The notes below the pieces were generated by a model. That model did no database searches. It saw nothing but the letters and a program-made list of their open reading frames with translations, and was not told the DNA's origin. Source: JBDHTS01 sp044221445 (GTDB lineage: Bacteria; Pseudomonadota; Alphaproteobacteria; Micavibrionales; Micavibrionaceae). From it: a stretch of DNA of 64,000 bases. The translations under genes were made by a program, and so were the position numbers. Each line of letters starts with the position of its first letter. Position 1 is the first letter of the stretch. This document shows, in pieces, positions 59,304-64,000 of this stretch. The stretch lies in assembly GCA_044221445.1 (NCBI GenBank), contig JBGAPF010000001.1:317167-381166 (forward strand), in the 5' to 3' direction.

Positions 59304-60086
59304 AGCCGGCCTCTGAGGGTCTTCCTGATGCGCGATCATGGCGGAGACGCCGGCTTCCGCCCCCGACAGCAAGTCCTGTATGATCCGGGTTTCCGGCAGT
59401 GTCGCCCAGTAGCGAACGGGCATTTCCCTGCGCATCATGTCCAGTTTTATCCGCGCCGGATTGAACGTCGCGCGATAATAGCTGCGCCATAAATCCTCAA
59501 GCATGTCGGGCGCGGGCGCGCACGTATCGGGAACGCCTCCGCTGAACAGCAGCGTTTCACCGTTCCAGTGGACGGACCGCAGCGGGGACAGGATGGTCCA
59601 GCGCATGACCTCGAACCGTCTCTGGAAAAAAGGCGCCACCAACGGCAGGACATCGTGATCGGAACGATGCCAGGCGATGAAATGCTCGCCGTCCTCGTCA
59701 TGGTTCAGGCGAAACCGCACGAACGCCTTCGCCTTATGGGCGTCGCGGCGAACCGATTGCTCCATCAGCCGCAGGCGGCGCACGACAGGATCCGTCGCCA
59801 GCGCCAGAAGGTTTTTCTCCCCCTGCGCCAGACGCCATAAGGCCGTATACAGCAGCGTCCAGCGCCCGTCCTCGCTGTGACACGAGATGGCTTTCGCCAG
59901 CGTCAAAAATTCCTTCGGGATCAAAACCGGAAAATCCTTGCCTGTTCCGCTGCAGGCCTCGGGCGCGAACAACCCTCCCTGCGCCTCGTCCCAGCACGCA
60001 TATTCAGGAGCGATCCCCTGCCGGATATACGTGCGGGCCTTGTCGCGCCATTTTTGAAAGCCATCGAAAGCGCCGGATATGCTCAT
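59181..60086 (-). CDS. DUF4130 (TIGR03915-type) probable DNA repair protein
   Basis: A 301-aa protein of the TIGR03915 group, always found with a radical SAM partner and often fused to a uracil-DNA glycosylase domain; no such fusion is visible here. Motifs are RLRLMEQSVRRDAHKAKAFV, ALWRLAQGEKNLL, FQRRFEVMRWTILSPLRSVH and DMLEDLWRSYYRATFNPARI. Its ATG overlaps the partner stop in ATGA. The final 45 or so residues are basic and low in complexity and overlap the MFS gene, so the native end is uncertain. Function in DNA repair is by association. Confidence 0.8.
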   Translation of the reverse strand: MSISGAFDGFQKWRDKARTYIRQGIAPEYACWDEAQGGLFAPEACSGTGKDFPVLIPKEFLTLAKAISCHSEDGRWTLLYTALWRLAQGEKNLLALATDPVVRRLRLMEQSVRRDAHKAKAFVRFRLNHDEDGEHFIAWHRSDHDVLPLVAPFFQRRFEVMRWTILSPLRSVHWNGETLLFSGGVPDTCAPAPDMLEDLWRSYYRATFNPARIKLDMMRREMPVRYWATLPETRIIQDLLSGAEAGVSAMIAHQEDPQRPALQSRRRNAQKFIERQSGKPRQAQDGDNRQAAGRAENTDKG

Positions 60087-61306
60087 AAGGACAGGCTGAG
60101 CTGATCGGGTTTTTGAAGGAAATAATGTTTCAGGTTCTCGCTTTCCAGAAGCCGCGAATGCGGCCTGTAATCCTGCGTCGTGATAAAAGGTTTTGCGCGG
60201 TTGAGGGCGACTTTCAAATGCACCAGGTCTGAAAAACGAAGAACGGTATGACGGCGAATGGCCAGAAGCCGGTCGACGGAGCGCACACCCATGCCGGGCA
60301 CCCTTAATAACTGCTCGCGGGATGCCTTGTTGATATCGAGCGGGAAATAGGCACGGTTGCGGAGTGCCCAGGCGGTCTTCGGGTCGACATCGAGCGCCAG
60401 ATCCGGGTATTCGTCGCATACGATGTCCTGCAGGCTGAATTTATAAAAACGGAGCATCCAGTCCGCCTGGTACAGCCGGTGTTCGCGTATCAGCGGCGGG
60501 CTGCGGCCCGGCAGGCGCGCATCGGCATGGGGAATCGGGCTGAAAGCCGAATAATAAACGCGCCGTAAACGGTATTTTGAATAAAGGAAATGGGACGTGC
60601 CGAGAACGTCCCTGTCCGACGACGGCGTCGCGCCGATGATCATCTGCGTGCTCTGCCCTGCCGGCGCATAAACGGGCGCTTTCATGCCTTTTTTGGCGTC
60701 CTCTTTTATTTCGGCGTCTTGCTCCTGAATTTCCGCCATGTTCTTTTCAAGTTGCGGACGGCTTTTCTCCGGCGCCAGCTTTTCAAGATCGGCGCCGGTG
60801 GGCAGTTCGATATTGACGCTGACCCGGTCGGCATAAAGCCCCGCTTCCCTGACCAGTTCGTCGGCGGCGCCAGGGATGGTCTTGAGGTGGATATAGCCGC
60901 GAAAACCGTTATCCTCGCGCAGGGTTTTTGCCACAAGGGTCAGCTGCGCCATCGTGTAATCGGAATCTTTAATGATCCCCGAACTTAAAAAAAGCCCCTC
61001 GATATAGTTCCGGCGATAAAAATCCAGCGTCAGTTCCACGATCTCGCTTGTGGTAAACCGTGCCCGCGGCACATCGCTGGAGATGCGGTTGACGCAGTAT
61101 CGGCAATCGAAAATGCAGAAATTGGTCATCAGGATTTTCAGCAGGGAAATACACCGGCCATCGGGCGTATAACTATGGCATATGCCCATGCCTTCGGTGC
61201 TGCCCAGACCTTTTCCTTCGCGCGTCTTCTTAGACCCGCTGCTGGAACAGGAGGCGTCATATTTGGCGGCGTCCGCCAGCAATCCAAGTTTTCGGGCGAT
61301 GTCCAT
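60083..61306 (-). CDS. Radical SAM protein, putative DNA modification/repair (TIGR03916-type)
   Basis: A 407-aa iron-sulfur enzyme. ILMTNFCIFDCRYCVNRISS holds the CxxxCxxC that binds the [4Fe-4S] cluster for S-adenosylmethionine. The C-terminal part has a helix-hairpin-helix DNA-binding motif (LRVPGMGVRSVDRLLAIRRH). The N-terminus has Cys residues (ASCSSSG, EGMGICHSYTP) conserved in the group. It pairs with the DUF4130 gene (ATGA overlap). The reaction is unknown; a role in repair of a specific DNA lesion is inferred from the neighbourhood in other genomes. Confidence 0.88.
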   Translation of the reverse strand: MDIARKLGLLADAAKYDASCSSSGSKKTREGKGLGSTEGMGICHSYTPDGRCISLLKILMTNFCIFDCRYCVNRISSDVPRARFTTSEIVELTLDFYRRNYIEGLFLSSGIIKDSDYTMAQLTLVAKTLREDNGFRGYIHLKTIPGAADELVREAGLYADRVSVNIELPTGADLEKLAPEKSRPQLEKNMAEIQEQDAEIKEDAKKGMKAPVYAPAGQSTQMIIGATPSSDRDVLGTSHFLYSKYRLRRVYYSAFSPIPHADARLPGRSPPLIREHRLYQADWMLRFYKFSLQDIVCDEYPDLALDVDPKTAWALRNRAYFPLDINKASREQLLRVPGMGVRSVDRLLAIRRHTVLRFSDLVHLKVALNRAKPFITTQDYRPHSRLLESENLKHYFLQKPDQLSLSL

Positions 61307-61398
61307 GTGTTCTCTTTTTGTTTACAATGCCTTTCGAAAAGGGATTTGTAAAGAACAAAATAAGAACATAAGAATCCGTGCTTAAAGGGAAGAGACGC

Positions 61399-62013
61399 TT
61401 AGCCGGACGCCTTTATCCCTGCGATGAAGGTGTCGATCAGGTAATCGGCCAATTCGCCTGCTGGCGCCCTGCCCCCGACCAGGGGTATTTTTCCTGTCTC
61501 CTGCAGAAAGCACAGCCCGTGTACCGATGACCACAGCGCCCTCGCCGCCATTTCACGCTTCTTTTTCTGGCGCGCCGGATATAGCGGATGCAGGAACGTT
61601 TCCAAAGGCGTAAACAGCCGGTCGATTTTCATCTGATACCACGCCTCGGATTTTCGGCCCTCCGGCAGGCGGTGGCTGAACAGCATCAGCCAGTACGGTC
61701 GGTAATCGCGGGCAAAGGCCATGTACAGCGCCGCCATTGACTTCATATTCCGGACCGGGCTTTTCGACGGGTCGTTGCAGGCCGGGCTGGCCAGCACTTC
61801 GTATAAAAGATCCAGCGTGCGGCTGTTGATGGCGAGATACAGGTCGTCCATCGATTCGAACAGATTATAAATCGTCCCCGGCGCATAACCGATATCCGAC
61901 GCCACACGCCGCGCGGTCAGGGCCTCGAAACCCTCCTTGCCGACGATGCGCCACGCGCTGTCCAGCGCCAGGTTTTTCAGTTCATCGCGGGTATGGTCCT
62001 TGCGGCGCGCCAT
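61399..62013 (-). CDS. TetR-family regulator of the DUF2157 operon
   Basis: A 204-aa repressor. The helix-turn-helix is at about residues 31-50 (LTARRVASDIGYAPGTIYNL). The C-terminal domain (LYMAFARDYRPYWLMLFSHR) resembles TetR_C_33/WHG-type domains. It is divergent from the DUF2157 gene, and three near-identical 15-bp palindromes lie in the gap, so it probably represses both itself and that operon. The ligand is unknown. Confidence 0.88.
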   Translation of the reverse strand: MARRKDHTRDELKNLALDSAWRIVGKEGFEALTARRVASDIGYAPGTIYNLFESMDDLYLAINSRTLDLLYEVLASPACNDPSKSPVRNMKSMAALYMAFARDYRPYWLMLFSHRLPEGRKSEAWYQMKIDRLFTPLETFLHPLYPARQKKKREMAARALWSSVHGLCFLQETGKIPLVGGRAPAGELADYLIDTFIAGIKASG

Positions 62014-62056
62014 CGATACTCCTTTTATACCATCATTTATACCAACTACTTAATAA

Positions 62057-62130
62057 TTAAACAACGTTCAATATTTTTATTGCACGTTGTTCAAAATTGT
62101 GCAAAACTAATTATATTGAACAATGTTCAA
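62057..62130. promoter_or_regulatory. Three TetR-type operators between the divergent genes
   Basis: TTAAACAACGTTCAA (62057-62071), TTGCACGTTGTTCAA (62080-62094) and TTGAACAATGTTCAA (62116-62130). The third is a perfect inverted repeat of TTGAAC around 3 bases, and the other two each differ from it by one arm base. They overlap a likely plus-strand promoter, TTGTTC (62087) to TTATAT (62111) with an 18-base spacer, so repression of the membrane operon is expected. Confidence 0.7.
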
Positions 62131-62144
62131 AATAGGAGCCTTTC

Positions 62145-63347
62145 ATGGCCGGGCAAGAGAACAAGCTGGACGTCTTTAAATTCATCAGCGGCACGGGCCG
62201 TGCCGCGAAGCGGTGGGAAAAACGGGGCATCATCACCCCGCCGCAGGCCGAAGCCATTGTCGCGTTCGAAAGGGACCGCCAGGGCCACCGCATGATCCGC
62301 GGTTTGTTCGGCCTGGCCCTCCTCGCCATCGCGCTCGGCGTGCTGTCCGTCGTCGGCGCGAACTGGGCGGATATTTCCGGTACGATGAAGATCGCCGCGC
62401 ATTTTATGCTGAACCTTGCCGTCGCCGTCACGCTGTGGAAGGCTGACAAAAAACAGGACAAATACTGGCGCGAAGGCGCATGCGCCCTGCTCTTCGCGCT
62501 CAATCTGACCCTGATTGTTTTGATCGGCCAGGTCTTCCAGCTTTCGGGGAACGTCGCGGGCGCGCTCGGCCTGTGGATGGCGATCTCCACCCCTGCCGTG
62601 CTTCTGTACGGCCGCGGCCTCGTCAACGCCATTCCGTGGACCGCCGGCCTTGTCGCGACACTTTATGCTTTTCTGTTCGAAATCCTGGACCATGCTTCCG
62701 AACTGACGATTTTTCTGTCGTTCCTGGCCGCAGGATTGTATGCGCCTCTCGGCCTGCTCACCCTTGGACTGAGTGAAAAAGTCCATCGGGCGCGCCCTTA
62801 CTGGACGGCCGCCTTTGTCTGGACCGGCCTGGTCTGGCTGGTGACGGGCGGCACAATCGCCAGCTTCGGCTGGCATGGCGTCATGGGTCATGGTCTTGCC
62901 ACCGTCCTTGCCGCTCCCTACGGTTACGCCGGGATGCTCCTTCTGCTGGCCAGCGTCCCCGCCGCCGTGCTGCTCTATCACAGAACCCGTCAGAACGACG
63001 GCACCGGCGCCGCCATCGTTCTGGCCAGCCTCGTCTCCATCGCCCTGCCGCTCGTCCTCATGCCGGAAGGCCCTGACTTCATGGCGGCGGTCCATTTCGT
63101 CGCTTATTGGGCCTTCCTTGGATGGGCGGCGCACCGGATGGGTCATGAACAGTATGTTTCTCACGCCATCACGCTGATCACGCTGCGGATCATCGCCGTT
63201 TATATCGAACTGTTCGGCGGGCTGCTGCTCACCGGTTTCGGCCTGATCGGCGGCGGCGTGCTTCTGCTTGGGACGCTGCATGTCGCCCGCAAGGTGAAAG
63301 AATGGATCAAAGAGACGGCTATCGAAGGAGGAGACCATGTCCTTTAA
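62145..63347 (+). CDS. DUF2157 membrane protein
   Basis: A 400-aa protein. A short soluble N-terminus with a helical GIITPPQAEAIVAFERDRQG leads to about ten membrane helices starting at LFGLALLAIALGVLSVVGAN. The A-NW-D after the first helix is the DUF2157 signature. Function is unknown. AGGAG lies before the ATG. The 3' end overlaps the next gene by 11 bases, and proteins of this kind usually come with GDYXXLXY partners. Confidence 0.88.
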   Translation: MAGQENKLDVFKFISGTGRAAKRWEKRGIITPPQAEAIVAFERDRQGHRMIRGLFGLALLAIALGVLSVVGANWADISGTMKIAAHFMLNLAVAVTLWKADKKQDKYWREGACALLFALNLTLIVLIGQVFQLSGNVAGALGLWMAISTPAVLLYGRGLVNAIPWTAGLVATLYAFLFEILDHASELTIFLSFLAAGLYAPLGLLTLGLSEKVHRARPYWTAAFVWTGLVWLVTGGTIASFGWHGVMGHGLATVLAAPYGYAGMLLLLASVPAAVLLYHRTRQNDGTGAAIVLASLVSIALPLVLMPEGPDFMAAVHFVAYWAFLGWAAHRMGHEQYVSHAITLITLRIIAVYIELFGGLLLTGFGLIGGGVLLLGTLHVARKVKEWIKETAIEGGDHVL

Positions 63348-63891
63348 TCACAAGACGATCCTGAAAATGGGCGCGCTCGCCCTGCCTTTTGCCGCCCTTC
63401 TTCTGATGGCGGGAAACGCCACGCTGAACCGCGATGCGGGTCAGTCGGTCTGGCAGGTGAAAATCGCCGGATACGACCCGCGCGACCTGCTCTACGGCCA
63501 TTACCTGACATACCGTTATGAATGGAATGTAAAGGGGAACGCCGCGACCCCGCCTGAAAACGACACCTGCCTTTGTTTGACGGCGTCGGGCGGCGGCAAC
63601 CGCGATCCGGAGGTTGCGCCCCTGCGCTGTTCGGAAAAGAAAACCGCCCGCTGCGACGTGGTGATCCAGGCCTGGAAGCCCAACGGCTTCTATTCCCTTA
63701 AACCGGGCAGCGGCCCGGAACAATATTTTATCCCGGAAAACCACGCACGCGAACTGGAGGACTTGTTACGCGACGGCAAACAGACCCTGCGGATCGAATT
63801 CACGGCGCATAAGGACGGCCATACCGCCATCCGCACCTTGTATATCGGTGAACAGCCGTTGGCCGCTTATTTACGAACGCGGCAAAACTAG
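63337..63891 (+). CDS. GDYXXLXY-type protein, partner of DUF2157
   Basis: A 184-aa protein with one N-terminal helix (MGALALPFAALLLMAGNATL) and an exported domain. The family motif, normally DPRDLLRGDYVxLxY, reads YDPRDLLYGHYLTYRYEWN, with GHY for GDY, so the name-giving Asp is replaced by His. Two Cys follow (DTCLCL). GGAGGAG precedes the ATG within the end of the DUF2157 gene. The two proteins probably form one membrane complex of unknown role. Confidence 0.82.
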   Translation: MSFNHKTILKMGALALPFAALLLMAGNATLNRDAGQSVWQVKIAGYDPRDLLYGHYLTYRYEWNVKGNAATPPENDTCLCLTASGGGNRDPEVAPLRCSEKKTARCDVVIQAWKPNGFYSLKPGSGPEQYFIPENHARELEDLLRDGKQTLRIEFTAHKDGHTAIRTLYIGEQPLAAYLRTRQN

Positions 63892-63936
63892 GATAAAACG
63901 TTGGTACTGCCTGTTTTTCATAGCAAAGGGACGTTT

Positions 63937-64000
63937 ATGGGTTCGCTGCTCTCGACATTGTGGTTTCCCGCCGTCATTCCCCCGCCAGCCGGACGCGATA
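63937..64000 (+). CDS. Start of an unidentified reading frame, cut by the right edge
   Basis: An ATG at 63937 preceded by AAAGGGA at 6 bases, 45 bases after the previous stop. The visible 21 codons read MGSLLSTLWFPAVIPPPAGR. The ribosome-binding site and the position at the end of the DUF2157 operon make it a plausible gene. The product cannot be identified from this fragment. Confidence 0.4.
   Translation, partial: MGSLLSTLWFPAVIPPPAGRD

Overview
This 64-kb window is a chromosomal segment of a GC-rich Gram-negative bacterium, very probably an alphaproteobacterium. The evidence is a division/cell-wall (dcw) cluster in the order mraZ-rsmH-ftsL-ftsI-murE-murF-mraY next to rnpB and an ampD-type amidase, a PodJ-like polar scaffold (coiled coil, one membrane helix, Sel1 repeats, peptidoglycan-binding domain), a meso-DAP-type MurE and an RND efflux pump. 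I cannot name a genus from sequence alone.

Layout. 1-6717 (minus strand): dcw operon with ATGA overlaps, running off the left edge inside mraY. 6718-8574: triple TGGG MraZ box, a small membrane-protein gene behind tandem palindromes, a shared terminator, RNase P RNA and AmpD. 8771-10089: two tandem secreted paralogues of unknown function. 10098-12337: DUF1761, sdhB and an aldo/keto reductase. 12338-20720: a complete beta-oxidation operon (acyl-CoA ligase, thiolase, 3-hydroxyacyl-CoA dehydrogenase/enoyl-CoA hydratase fusion, acyl-CoA dehydrogenase), with a divergent MaoC-like gene. 21892-24446: flavin reductase, tautomerase, patatin and a GGDEF protein. 24582-28722: an accessory patch with two fibre-like secreted proteins, a HEAT-like protein, a GNAT acetyltransferase, dispersed palindromic repeats and a decayed small-gene pair. 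28811-31441: sdhCDA without sdhB, which lies 17 kb away. 31653-38100: asd, a hybrid kinase with Hpt domain, small proteins and the PodJ-like gene.

38271-47408 is the most mobile-looking part. A tRNA-Gln(TTG) gene is followed by a 7.3-kb island bounded by two 164-bp direct repeats; the left one begins in the tRNA 3' end. Cargo is membrane and ion-stress genes (CPA1 antiporter, MscS channel, DUF421, AI-2E permease, host-attachment-type protein, PH-domain protein, DUF2254). No integrase is present. Both repeats keep the same predicted hairpins, one through a C-to-U change that preserves pairing. To the right lie an HNH nuclease gene that looks truncated, a fragment that resembles a helicase C-terminus, and a 21-bp-periodic TTCCCTG repeat cluster.

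47409-64000: a secreted protein, MsrA, an aldo/keto reductase, a KaiC-like double ATPase coupled to a hybrid kinase, a TetR-controlled RND/MFS efflux operon with matching operators in both promoters, a radical-SAM/DUF4130 DNA-repair pair, and a second TetR gene facing a DUF2157/GDYXXLXY membrane operon with three 15-bp operators between them. The right edge cuts an unidentified reading frame.
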